From positions 44,119 to 51,267 of the forward strand of contig DHVE01000006.1 in assembly GCA_002412495.1 (NCBI GenBank): a DNA stretch of 7,149 nt, written 5' to 3'. Below are positions 1-6,387 of the stretch, piece after piece. The DNA comes from Betaproteobacteria bacterium UBA5216. Lineage in GTDB: Bacteria; Pseudomonadota; Gammaproteobacteria; Burkholderiales; SG8-41. The translations under genes and the position numbers were made by a program. Numbering within the stretch: position 1 is the stretch's first letter; each line of letters starts with the position of its first letter. The notes below the pieces were generated by a model, which was given only the letters and a program-made list of their open reading frames with translations, was not told the origin of the DNA and made no database searches.

Positions 1-25
1 GGAACGATCGGAACGATTGCGATTA

Positions 26-625
26 TCAGAATTTCATGATGGCGTTAAGGCTGAACATATCCACATCGCTCTTGCCGCCGAGTCCCGCCGTTCCGATGCG
101 GAAACGCTCCCACTCCCCGCGCAGGGCCACTGTTTTGGTCAGGTCGTAACGCGCGCCCAGTCCGTAGGTTGCCGCGGTGTTTTTGTCCGTGGTTGCGGAG
201 AGGGCGCCGCCGATATTGCCAAATACATCGGTGCTGGTGCGCGCGATGCCGAGCTTTCCGGTCAACGCAAATTGCTGGGCGATGGGCAGGCTGCCAACGA
301 CGGAACCTTGCCATGCCTGTGAATCGAGTGTTCCGAATGGGGGAATGCCGGGTGGTCCGCCATGTACGGACGCCTTGCCCAAATCGACATAGCCACCTTC
401 CAACGCAAAGTGCTGGTTCAATTGGTAACCGCCAAACAATTTCCACGCGGTGCTGTGTTCGTCTTTCGCCCCGACAAATCCCGCCGAGGGGGTATCGGTG
501 TTTGCACGACCGATGCCCAGTCCGCCATAGAAACCGGTGTTGCCAGCGGTTTGTGCTTGCGCGCCCATGCTGGCGGCAAAGGGCGCGGCGGCTATCAACA
601 CAAGGGAAACAGCTCGTTTGTACAT
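26..625 (-). CDS. Small OmpA-like outer-membrane beta-barrel protein
   Basis: A 199-residue exported protein predicted to fold as an 8-stranded barrel in the outer membrane. A typical signal peptide covers residues 1-24 (positive MYKR, hydrophobic core, AQA cleavage site before Gln25). The mature part shows alternating amphipathic strands rich in Gly and aromatics, roughly at residues 31-40, 60-70, 72-83, 104-113, 117-128, 152-161, 165-175 and 186-199. It ends in Phe, the usual C-terminal signal for BAM-mediated insertion. The length fits a bare OmpA-type transmembrane domain: there is no peptidoglycan-binding OmpA C-terminal domain. The ATG is supported by an AGGAG site 7 bases upstream. It lies 159 bases downstream of dacB on the same strand, with palindromes and a hairpin between, so it probably has its own promoter. 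The family is clear by pattern; the specific role (structural, adhesive, stress) cannot be told. Confidence 0.88.
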   Translation of the reverse strand: MYKRAVSLVLIAAAPFAASMGAQAQTAGNTGFYGGLGIGRANTDTPSAGFVGAKDEHSTAWKLFGGYQLNQHFALEGGYVDLGKASVHGGPPGIPPFGTLDSQAWQGSVVGSLPIAQQFALTGKLGIARTSTDVFGNIGGALSATTDKNTAATYGLGARYDLTKTVALRGEWERFRIGTAGLGGKSDVDMFSLNAIMKF

Positions 626-661
626 GGTATCTCCTGATTAAATGCGCGCGAGGGCGCAAGA

Positions 662-696
662 CTACGCCGCACCATCACAAAAATTGTGCAGCGTAG
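662..696 (-). promoter_or_regulatory. Hairpin in the leader of the barrel gene
   Basis: An inverted repeat pairs CTACGC-c-GCAC (662-672) with GTGC-a-GCGTAG (686-696): ten base pairs with one mismatch around a 13-base AT-rich loop. A shorter alternative (CACAA/TTGTG) competes inside it. It lies 37 bases upstream of the barrel gene's ATG and would be in its 5' untranslated leader if transcription starts near 708. No T-run follows on the minus strand, so it is a poor intrinsic terminator. A role in mRNA stability or translation control is inference. Confidence 0.4.
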
Positions 697-714
697 GAGA
701 ATGGACACGAAGCT

Positions 715-743
715 GTTGTAATTAATTCCGCGCGGAATTGTAA
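715..743 (-). promoter_or_regulatory. Weak candidate promoter of the barrel gene
   Basis: Read on the minus strand, TTACAA (738-743) and TACAAC (715-720) are separated by 17 bases, the optimal spacing. The matches to the sigma70 boxes are only 3/6 and 4/6. The spacer is nearly filled by the palindrome at 724-739, which would suit an operator. This is a guess from spacing and context; a start near 708 would give a leader of about 80 bases. Confidence 0.2.
724..739. promoter_or_regulatory. Perfect 16-bp palindrome, possible operator
   Basis: AATTCCGCGCGGAATT reads identically on both strands. It sits in the gap between dacB and the barrel gene and directly abuts a second palindrome at 740-754. 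A perfect 16-bp palindrome in a noncoding gap suggests a homodimeric regulator site. No T-tract follows on either strand, which argues against a terminator. The regulator is unknown. Confidence 0.4.
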
Positions 744-754
744 CGATTCGTTAC
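740..754. promoter_or_regulatory. 15-bp palindrome abutting the first, possible operator
   Basis: GTAACGA (740-746) and TCGTTAC (748-754) are perfect inverted repeats around one central base. The element begins at the base after the neighbouring palindrome ends. The two could be adjacent binding sites or could form a cruciform or tandem hairpins in RNA. The sequence does not match an operator I can name with confidence. Confidence 0.4.
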
Positions 755-784
755 GGCGGTTTTATGGAGTGCGCCGGATTGCGC

Positions 785-2236
785 TTAACGCGCGTGCACC
801 CACCGCAACAACGCATCCTGCACTGCGTTACCGTTGTGTGAGTTCGCGTGGTTGATCAGCATCACCACCGCGACGCGCCGGCCCTTGGCGTCGAGCACGT
901 AACCCGCCATCGCGCGTACGCCCGCAATCAAACCGGTTTTGATGTGTGCCTGACCGGCGACGCCGGTGTTGGTGAGCCTTCGATACATGGTGCCGTCCAC
1001 GCCGACCAGCGGCATGGACGCAATGAACTCCGGCATCACCGCGCTGCGGAAAGCGGCTTGCAGCATTTGGCCGAGATCGCGTGCGCTGACGCGCTCGATG
1101 CGTGACAGCCCCGAACCGTTTTCGAGCACCAGTTGCGGCATCGGCAATCCGCGGCTGGCAAAAAATTGTTGCACGGCACGCGCGCCGCGTTCGGGTGCGG
1201 CCCCGGCGCCACCCGTTGTGCCCGCTGTTGCGCCCGCCGTGGCCCCGATGCTTAGCAATAACTGCCGCGCCATCACGTTGTTGCTGAACTTGTTGATGTC
1301 GCGCACGATTTCAGACAAGGCCAGCGAGCGCTGGCTGACGAGCTTGACTGAATTTGCGTTTACATCCCCGTCGCGCACGCGACCGTTAAACACGCCGCCA
1401 AGATCGCGCCACAGGTGCTGGAACAATCCGCCGACGTAATCACGATGCCCTAGCAGGCTGTAGTAATTAACCTGCTCGCCGCACGCGCGTGCATATGGCC
1501 CGGCAAAAGTGACGCGCGCCGCGTCACCGGTGTCCTGCACCTGGGTTTTGATGCGCGTGATCCAGTTACCGCAGGCGCCTTCGCCCAGCGCAAGGTTGTT
1601 GATGATTTCAACTTTCGGTAGCGGGGGATCCACGTTGATGCGCACGCCGCGTCCATCCGCATTCGGCGCGAACGTCAGCGTGAAGGTTTTGAAATTGGCG
1701 AGCAGCGGGTCGGGCGTGGTGTTGTACGGCTGCGTGGGTTCGCCGTCGAAGCGGCCCGGATCAGGATGATCAGTCGCAAACAAACTGCGATCCAGCAGCA
1801 CGTCGCCGCGAATTTCCCGGATGCCCTTGGCGCGCAGATTGCGCAGCAATAACCAGAAATTTTCAATGGTGAATTTCGGATCGCCGCCGCCCTTGATGAT
1901 GAGATTGCCGACCAGCACGTCCTGCAGCATCACGCCTTCGGTGTAAACGTCGGTGCTCCATTGGTGCGCGGGGCCGAGCAATTCGAGGCCGGCATAGGTG
2001 GTGACGAGTTTCATCACCGAAGCCGGATTCAGCGGTTGATCCGCGCGATGCGCGACCAGCGGCTCGGCGGCGCCGATTTCATGCACGTAAATGCCCACGC
2101 CGGCTTCGGGAACGCCTGCTTTCGCCAACGCCTGTGCGACCGGCGGCGGCAGTTGGGCGTGTGCGACACCAAACCAGGAGCCGCACAAATAAAGCAATAA
2201 ATACGAAAGATTATGTAATTTTGACATGCGCGTCAT
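785..2236 (-). CDS. dacB: D-alanyl-D-alanine carboxypeptidase/endopeptidase, PBP4 (DacB) family
   Basis: A periplasmic class C penicillin-binding protein that trims terminal D-Ala from peptidoglycan stem peptides and/or cleaves DD-crosslinks. From this start it is 483 residues, the usual family size. A signal peptide spans about residues 1-27 (hydrophobic SYLLLYLCGSWFGVAHA, cut before QLPPP). All three catalytic motifs are visible: SVMK (Ser73 nucleophile, Lys76), SNN (318-320) and KTG (433-435), plus the family motif ENGSGLSR (372-379). The long stretch between SxxK and SxN matches the PBP4 insert domains. Residues 331-347 are an Ala/Gly/Thr low-complexity segment. The reading frame stays open upstream to 2518, but that part overlaps the RNase gene and lacks a signal peptide, so it is rejected. 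ATGs at 2236 and 2227 are both possible; neither has a clear ribosome site, which suggests coupling to the RNase gene ending 19 bases upstream. Confidence 0.93.
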   Translation of the reverse strand: MTRMSKLHNLSYLLLYLCGSWFGVAHAQLPPPVAQALAKAGVPEAGVGIYVHEIGAAEPLVAHRADQPLNPASVMKLVTTYAGLELLGPAHQWSTDVYTEGVMLQDVLVGNLIIKGGGDPKFTIENFWLLLRNLRAKGIREIRGDVLLDRSLFATDHPDPGRFDGEPTQPYNTTPDPLLANFKTFTLTFAPNADGRGVRINVDPPLPKVEIINNLALGEGACGNWITRIKTQVQDTGDAARVTFAGPYARACGEQVNYYSLLGHRDYVGGLFQHLWRDLGGVFNGRVRDGDVNANSVKLVSQRSLALSEIVRDINKFSNNVMARQLLLSIGATAGATAGTTGGAGAAPERGARAVQQFFASRGLPMPQLVLENGSGLSRIERVSARDLGQMLQAAFRSAVMPEFIASMPLVGVDGTMYRRLTNTGVAGQAHIKTGLIAGVRAMAGYVLDAKGRRVAVVMLINHANSHNGNAVQDALLRWVHAR

Positions 2237-2255
2237 GGGGGTTGTGGCCCGGCGA

Positions 2256-3653
2256 TTACAACTCAATGCAGTGGTTGAGGGTTGGGGCGACGAGGTTGTT
2301 CCAATGCAGTTTATCGCGTACCGCTTGGGCGAATATTCCCGTGGATTCCGGCTCGCCATGCACGATGAAGGTTTGCGCCGGCGCGCGTTTGAAATGCGCC
2401 AGCCAGCCCAGCAAGCCCGCCTGATCGGCATGGGCCGACAGACCGCCGATGGTGTAAATCTCCGCGCGCACCGGGACCGGCACGCCGAAGAGGCGCACTT
2501 CTTTTTCGCCATCGACAATACGCCGGCCCAGCGTGCCCGCCGCCTGAAAGCCGGTGATGAGTATCGTGTTGTCGCGGTGGCCCAGGTTGTTGCGCAAATG
2601 ATGTTTAATGCGGCCGGCGTCGCACATGCCGCTGGCGGAAATAATAATCGCGCCGTGTTTGATCTCGCGCAGCCGCATGGATTCTTCCACGTCCTGCACG
2701 AAGTGAATTTGCAGGCCCTTGTTTTGCTTGCGCGCCCAGCTCATCACCTCGGCAGTGTCCGGATCGAGGATTGCCATGTGGCGCATCGTGATCTCGGTGG
2801 CCTTCATCGCCAGCGGAGAATCGACGTAGATTTTCATTGGCGGCAGGCGTTTCTTGCGGTGCAGATCGGCCAGCAGATACAGCATCTCTTGTGCGCGGCC
2901 GACGGCGAACGCCGGCACGATGACGTTGCCGTGTTTGCGCGTGAGCGTGTCGGTGATGGCGTGTTCGAGTTCGGCGAGCGTGGCCTCCATCGAACGATGC
3001 AGACGATTGCCGTAGGTCGATTCGACCAGCAGAAAATCCGCTTCCAGAATGGGCGTGGGGTCGCGCACCAGCGGCCTGGCGGGCTGGCCAATGTCGCCGG
3101 AGAACACGCCCTTGATCGTTTTCCCGTTCTCGGTGATCCACGTTTCGATGATGGCGGAGCCGAGAATATGTCCGGCATCGCGATAGACGCAGCGCAGCGC
3201 CGGGTGCGGATGAATTTCTTCACCATACGCGACGACGCGCACTTGTTGCAAGGTGCGCTGCGCGTCACGCGCGGTGTAGATGGGTTGGTTGTCGCGCTCG
3301 CGCGATGCCTTGCGGGCCTCGTTACGCCACTGCGCCTCTTTTTCCTGTATGTGCGCGCTGTCGAGCAGCATCACTTCGAGCAGATCGCAGGTGGCCGCGG
3401 TGGCGTAGATCGGGCCGCTGAAGCCTTCGGCTACGAGGCGCGGCAACAGTCCCGAGTGATCGATGTGCGCGTGGGTGAGCAACACGAATGCAATGTCGCG
3501 CGGCTTGAAGGCAAACGGCTGATGATTTTTGCCCTCGGCCTCGCGCCCGCCCTGAAACATGCCGCAATCCACCAGAAACTGCGTGTCCCCGGTTTCAACG
3601 CGATGACACGAGCCGGTAACGCCTTCTACCCCGCCGTGGAAATGAAGTTTCAT
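2256..3653 (-). CDS. Beta-CASP metallo-beta-lactamase-fold RNase-like hydrolase
   Basis: A 465-residue cytoplasmic protein of the CPSF-73/TTHA0252-type group: an MBL fold with an inserted beta-CASP domain, a family of zinc-dependent RNA endo/exonucleases. Visible motifs: THAHIDHSG with His61, His63, Asp65 and His66; His162 in DAGHILGS; Asp187 in SGDIG; motif A Glu211 in ESTYG; SASGMCDAGR (339-348) in the beta-CASP region; motif B His408 in LSAHAD; motif C His432 in VHGEP. Every metal-binding and catalytic position I can place is present, so it should be active. The C-terminal part (about 380-465) is the RNA-metabolising MBL segment. Its ATG shares bases with the bioA stop codon (ATGA, 3650-3653), so translation is probably coupled to bioA. 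The RNA substrate is unknown. RNase is favoured over lactamase or glyoxalase because of motifs A-C. Confidence 0.93.
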   Translation of the reverse strand: MKLHFHGGVEGVTGSCHRVETGDTQFLVDCGMFQGGREAEGKNHQPFAFKPRDIAFVLLTHAHIDHSGLLPRLVAEGFSGPIYATAATCDLLEVMLLDSAHIQEKEAQWRNEARKASRERDNQPIYTARDAQRTLQQVRVVAYGEEIHPHPALRCVYRDAGHILGSAIIETWITENGKTIKGVFSGDIGQPARPLVRDPTPILEADFLLVESTYGNRLHRSMEATLAELEHAITDTLTRKHGNVIVPAFAVGRAQEMLYLLADLHRKKRLPPMKIYVDSPLAMKATEITMRHMAILDPDTAEVMSWARKQNKGLQIHFVQDVEESMRLREIKHGAIIISASGMCDAGRIKHHLRNNLGHRDNTILITGFQAAGTLGRRIVDGEKEVRLFGVPVPVRAEIYTIGGLSAHADQAGLLGWLAHFKRAPAQTFIVHGEPESTGIFAQAVRDKLHWNNLVAPTLNHCIEL

Positions 3654-4969
3654 GGGGTCAGCAGTTCCAGTGTGCGTGCGGTGAGTAGTGCAATTTCGTC
3701 ATCGGTGATCACATAAGGGGGCATGAAATAAATGGTGTTGCCGATCGGACGCAGCAGCAACTCCTTCGAAAGCGCGGCTTGATGAAAGTTGCGCGCAAAC
3801 GCAGGATCGCCGGATTCGACCTCGAATGCCCAGATCATGCCGGCGTTGCGAAAATGTTTGACGCGCGGATGGCGGGCAATCGCAACCGCTGCATCGGTGA
3901 TCATGGCGCTCAAACGGTGGTTACTCGTAACTATTTGTTTTTGTTCAAATATTTCCAGCGTTGCCAGTGCCGCGCGACAGGCGAGCGCATTGCCCGTGTA
4001 GGAATGCGAATGCAAGAAGCCGCGCGTTACCTTGTCGTCGTAAAACGCGTTGTAGACGGTGTCGGTGGTCATCACCACCGACAGCGGGAGGTAGCCGCCG
4101 GTGATGCCTTTGGATAAACACAAAAAATCCGGCACGATGCCCGCCTGCTCGTGCGCGAACATCGTGCCGGTGCGGCCAAAGCCCGTCATGATTTCATCGG
4201 CGATGAGATGCACGCCGTAGCGATCACACAGCGCGCGCGCTTCGCTTAAGTAGGCGGCGTGATACATCGCCATGCCGGTGGCGCCCTGCACCAGCGGTTC
4301 GACGATCAGCGCGGCGGTGGTGGCGTGATGTTGTTCGAGATGTTGTCGCAATGACTTCACGGCGCGCAAGGCGTAATCACGCGGTGATTCGCCGGTCTCC
4401 GCCAGCCGCCAGTCGGGGCTTTGCACCTGCAAGCTTGTGCGCAGCAGTGGCGCGTAGGTGTCCTTGAACAGCGCCACGTCGGTGACGGACAACGCGCCCA
4501 GCGTTTCGCCGTGGTAGCTGCCTTGGAGGCTGACGAACTGCGTTTTGCCTGGCTGACCGCTGTTGCGCCAGTAATGAAAACTCATCTTCAGCGCAATCTC
4601 GACCGCCGATGCGCCGTCGCTGCCATAAAAACAGTGGCCGAGCGCGTTACCCGTCAGCGCCGAAAGACGTTCGGACAATTCAACCACCGGTTCGTGGGTA
4701 AAGCCCGCGAGCATGGCGTGTTCGAGCGTGTCGAGTTGATCGCGCAACGCGGCATTGATATGCGCGTTGCCGTGACCAAACAGGTTGACCCACCACGAAC
4801 TCACCGCGTCGAGATAACGCCTGCCGTCAAAATCGTACAGCCAGCAACCGGCGGCGCGTGCCACGGGAATGAGCGGCAGCGACTCGTGCTGCTTCATCTG
4901 GGTGCATGGGTGCCACACGGCCGCGAGACTACGGTTTAGCAGCAGACTGTTGCGAGTGCTGGTTTGCAT
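3650..4969 (-). CDS. bioA: Adenosylmethionine-8-amino-7-oxononanoate aminotransferase
   Basis: A PLP-dependent class III aminotransferase that converts 8-amino-7-oxononanoate (KAPA) to 7,8-diaminopelargonate with S-adenosylmethionine as amino donor, the step before dethiobiotin synthetase. At 439 residues it has family length. Diagnostic features: WHPCTQMK (19-26), SSWWVNLFGH (57-66), the GSYHGET substrate/PLP loop (150-156), ADEIMTGFGRTG (257-268) with PLP-pyridine Asp258, LSKGITGG with Schiff-base Lys287, the HSHSYTGN segment (320-327), and RPIGNTIYFMPPY (407-419) with the carboxylate-binding Arg407. Cys22 replaces the Tyr17 of E. coli BioA; from memory this variant is common in other proteobacteria. 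No bioF, bioD, bioB or bioC is adjacent, so the biotin pathway is split. It is the first gene of a likely three-gene unit. Its start has no good ribosome site; the ATG was chosen for the length of the N-terminal segment before WHPC. Confidence 0.95.
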   Translation of the reverse strand: MQTSTRNSLLLNRSLAAVWHPCTQMKQHESLPLIPVARAAGCWLYDFDGRRYLDAVSSWWVNLFGHGNAHINAALRDQLDTLEHAMLAGFTHEPVVELSERLSALTGNALGHCFYGSDGASAVEIALKMSFHYWRNSGQPGKTQFVSLQGSYHGETLGALSVTDVALFKDTYAPLLRTSLQVQSPDWRLAETGESPRDYALRAVKSLRQHLEQHHATTAALIVEPLVQGATGMAMYHAAYLSEARALCDRYGVHLIADEIMTGFGRTGTMFAHEQAGIVPDFLCLSKGITGGYLPLSVVMTTDTVYNAFYDDKVTRGFLHSHSYTGNALACRAALATLEIFEQKQIVTSNHRLSAMITDAAVAIARHPRVKHFRNAGMIWAFEVESGDPAFARNFHQAALSKELLLRPIGNTIYFMPPYVITDDEIALLTARTLELLTP

Positions 4970-4986
4970 TCCGGGTCTGGATGTAC

Positions 4987-5015
4987 TAAAAATTTGAAAA
5001 CGCTCAATGAGTCAA
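4987..5015 (-). promoter_or_regulatory. Candidate sigma70 promoter for the bioA operon
   Basis: On the minus strand TTGACT (5010-5015) matches the -35 consensus at 5 of 6 positions. Seventeen bases further lies an AT-rich stretch (TTTTTA, 4987-4992) that is a poor -10 match. A start near 4980 would leave a leader of only about 10 bases, consistent with the lack of a clear ribosome site before bioA. I looked for a BirA-type TTGTAAACC-N-GGTTTACAA operator and did not find one. Confidence 0.3.
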
Positions 5016-5074
5016 GGGGAATCGTAACTTTGCTTCCACGCCGTGCTTGCTGCATGCAACATCCTGTTACAACG

Positions 5075-5086
5075 GAACGGTCGTTC
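5075..5086. promoter_or_regulatory. Short inverted repeat in the divergent gap
   Basis: GAACG (5075-5079) and CGTTC (5082-5086) flank two bases in the 238-base gap between divergent bioA and the 5208 gene. It could be a small dimeric operator, but 5-bp arms occur by chance often enough that this is only a candidate. Apart from the bioA -35 box and the 5208 ribosome site, I see no other clear feature in the gap. Confidence 0.2.
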
Positions 5087-5207
5087 TGATGGCGCGCGCG
5101 TTAACTTTTTCCGCCTCGTGCCGTTGTTGTTGGTTAGGGGGCACGTGTTTTGCTTTTTCGCTTTCGAGTTTATCACCGCTTCATCACTGAACAGGAGATA
5201 GCCGATC

Positions 5208-5858
5208 ATGGAATTGCTGGAACGCATAGAAGATCAGATCGCCGCCACGCACTTGCCGCTGGTGGGTGTCACGCTCGCGGCGGTGCCTTGCCCCGACACG
5301 CCGGTGATACTCACCTTGCACTGGCACGGCTTCATCAAGGAAAAACTCGCCGATGTTGAAGGTGCGCAGCCGGTTGCGTTTACGCCGATACCGAGTTCGG
5401 CCCTGCAAGTAAACGAGCGCTGGGATGATCTGCTTGCGGTCGATCAGGCCGCGCTCGATGCGGCCTGGCAGATGGGTGCGTGGGACGTGTCGCGCGCGGA
5501 GCGCCCGGCATGCGCGCGTCCGGGCGCGCGGTCCGCCGAACCGCTGGAATGTTTGCAGGCCTTCGGCGCGTTTCCGTACGGAGTTAACGGGCAGCAATTA
5601 GTGGTGAGCGATGCGCCGGACGCCGATGAGCTGTTGAAACTCGCGGCGGCGAAGGGTTATTTAATGTGGCTGTTTCGTCCGGTAAGCGGCGGCATCTGGG
5701 GTGACGTGGCCGATGATGCCACGTTATCGACCGAAGGCCGGCGCGCCGGACGTTGTCCGCTGAATCCGGTGCCGCCAAGCTGTGACGGCAAGCGGCAGAC
5801 GGTGTATCGTTTTGGCGTGCCGGGGCCGCGCACGGAGCAGTTTGCCGAGGCCACCTGA
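5208..5858 (+). CDS. Conserved-looking hypothetical protein, 216 residues
   Basis: I do not recognise the family. The ATG has an AGGAG site (5193-5197) ten bases upstream. The product has no signal peptide or membrane segment, so it is probably cytoplasmic. The N-terminal part (1-60) alternates predicted strands and helices (LPLVGVTLAAVPCPDTP, then VILTLHWHGF). Residues 105-155 look like a compact alpha/beta unit. The C-terminal part is rich in Gly, Pro and Trp (FRPVSGGIWGDVADD, 157-170). Cysteines fall at 28, 102, 115, 183 and 192, but not in a standard CxxC metal site. Its stop lies 18 bases before the lipoprotein gene on the same strand, so the two are likely co-transcribed. Codon use and the strong ribosome site support a real gene; function is unknown. 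Confidence 0.75.
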   Translation: MELLERIEDQIAATHLPLVGVTLAAVPCPDTPVILTLHWHGFIKEKLADVEGAQPVAFTPIPSSALQVNERWDDLLAVDQAALDAAWQMGAWDVSRAERPACARPGARSAEPLECLQAFGAFPYGVNGQQLVVSDAPDADELLKLAAAKGYLMWLFRPVSGGIWGDVADDATLSTEGRRAGRCPLNPVPPSCDGKRQTVYRFGVPGPRTEQFAEAT

Positions 5859-5876
5859 TTACCCGGCATCGGAGGG

Positions 5877-6242
5877 ATGATGAAAAGCCGCGCGGTACTG
5901 ACGCTGGCGCTGTTGCTTGCTGCCTGTGCCAGTCCGGTGCCACCGGAAAAGTCCGCTTATGTCGGACAATGGGAAGCGCCGGGCATGAGCCTGCTGATCA
6001 CGCAGGGCGGCCAGGTGGTCTATTGGCGCAAGAAGGGCAATTCCACGAGCGAGATCAATGCACCGCTGAAAAAATTTGACGGCGACAATTTTGTGGTGGG
6101 CGTCGGCTTGTGGACAACGACTTTCGTCGTATCCAAACCGCCGCGCGAGGAATCCGGGCGCTGGAAAATGACCGTGGATGGCGTCGAATTGACCCGCGGC
6201 TTGGCAAGCACGATAGGTCAGCCAGCGCTAACTTCGTTTTAA
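5877..6242 (+). CDS. Small outer-membrane-type lipoprotein of unknown function
   Basis: A 121-residue lipoprotein precursor. A short positive n-region and hydrophobic stretch lead to the lipobox LAAC (14-17), so signal peptidase II should cut before Cys17. Ala at +2 rather than Asp predicts sorting to the outer membrane by Lol. The mature part has a YVGQW motif (28-32), then strand-rich sequence with WRKKG (50-54), GLWTTTFVV (77-85) and GRWKMTVDGVELTR (94-107), resembling small beta-sandwich or lipocalin-like lipoproteins; this is a resemblance only. GGAGG (5871-5875) is just one base from the first ATG and four from the second ATG at 5880, so 5880 may be the true start. It follows the 216-residue gene closely and is followed by a stem-loop terminator. 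Confidence 0.8.
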   Translation: MMKSRAVLTLALLLAACASPVPPEKSAYVGQWEAPGMSLLITQGGQVVYWRKKGNSTSEINAPLKKFDGDNFVVGVGLWTTTFVVSKPPREESGRWKMTVDGVELTRGLASTIGQPALTSF

Positions 6243-6274
6243 AATAACGAATAAAAACAAATAATTACTGTGTT

Positions 6275-6319
6275 TTGGCCTTGGCCCGCTCGGGCCTCAG
6301 AGGCCAACTCCCTGTTTTT
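6275..6319 (+). terminator. Stem-loop terminator after the lipoprotein gene
   Basis: An outer stem TTGGCCT (6275-6281) / AGGCCAA (6301-6307) encloses an inner stem GGCCCG (6283-6288) / CGGGCC (6291-6296), separated by a small asymmetric internal loop. Five Ts (6315-6319) follow seven bases after the stem. The GC-rich nested hairpin 32 bases past the stop codon fits a rho-independent terminator on the plus strand, though the T-tract is short and displaced. It would insulate the 5208-6242 unit from groES. Confidence 0.6.
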
Positions 6320-6332
6320 ATGTACAAATCGG

Positions 6333-6361
6333 TTGAAATTGCTGCGGTACGGCATTATTAT
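6333..6361 (+). promoter_or_regulatory. groESL promoter, sigma70-type
   Basis: TTGAAA (6333-6338, 5/6 match) and TATTAT (6356-6361, 5/6 match) are separated by exactly 17 bases. A transcription start near 6368 would fall inside the CIRCE element. The same DNA partly resembles a sigma32 promoter (TTGAAA, then cggCATTA), but the CCCCAT part is poorly matched, so HrcA repression of a vegetative promoter is the better reading. Confidence 0.75.
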
Positions 6362-6387
6362 TAGCACTCATCGGAGTTGAGTGCTAA
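6361..6387 (+). promoter_or_regulatory. CIRCE operator (HrcA binding site)
   Basis: TTAGCACTC (6361-6369), nine spacer bases, then GAGTGCTAA (6379-6387): a perfect match to the conserved CIRCE inverted repeat, to which the heat-shock repressor HrcA binds. Its first base is the last base of the -10 box and it covers the expected start site, so bound HrcA would block transcription of groES-groEL. The repressor gene hrcA is not in this window. Confidence 0.95.

Noticed and set aside
1..18. Direct repeat GGAACGAT twice at the left edge
   Set aside because: Only two 8-base copies at the window edge; no array or other structure can be supported.
724..754. Intrinsic terminator for the bioA-RNase-dacB unit
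   Set aside because: The palindromes could form stems, but no T-tract follows on the minus strand.
2237..2518. Upstream extension of the dacB reading frame to an ATG at 2518
   Set aside because: It lies antisense-free but wholly over the 3' end of the RNase gene on the same strand in another frame, has Arg/Cys-rich shadow composition, and would bury the DacB signal peptide inside the protein.
2226..3716. Long plus-strand open frame of 496 codons
   Set aside because: It is antisense to the beta-CASP gene, which has complete catalytic motifs. The translation is Arg/His/Gly-rich with no domain, as expected of a GC-rich shadow frame.
4970..5207. BirA operator or riboswitch upstream of bioA
   Set aside because: A lone TGTTACAA resembles one BirA half-site, but no partner lies at the right distance, and no riboswitch-like conserved core is seen.
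5012..5227. Short minus-strand open frame in the bioA/5208 gap
   Set aside because: No ribosome site or protein-like pattern, and it overlaps the 5208 gene start and the bioA promoter region.
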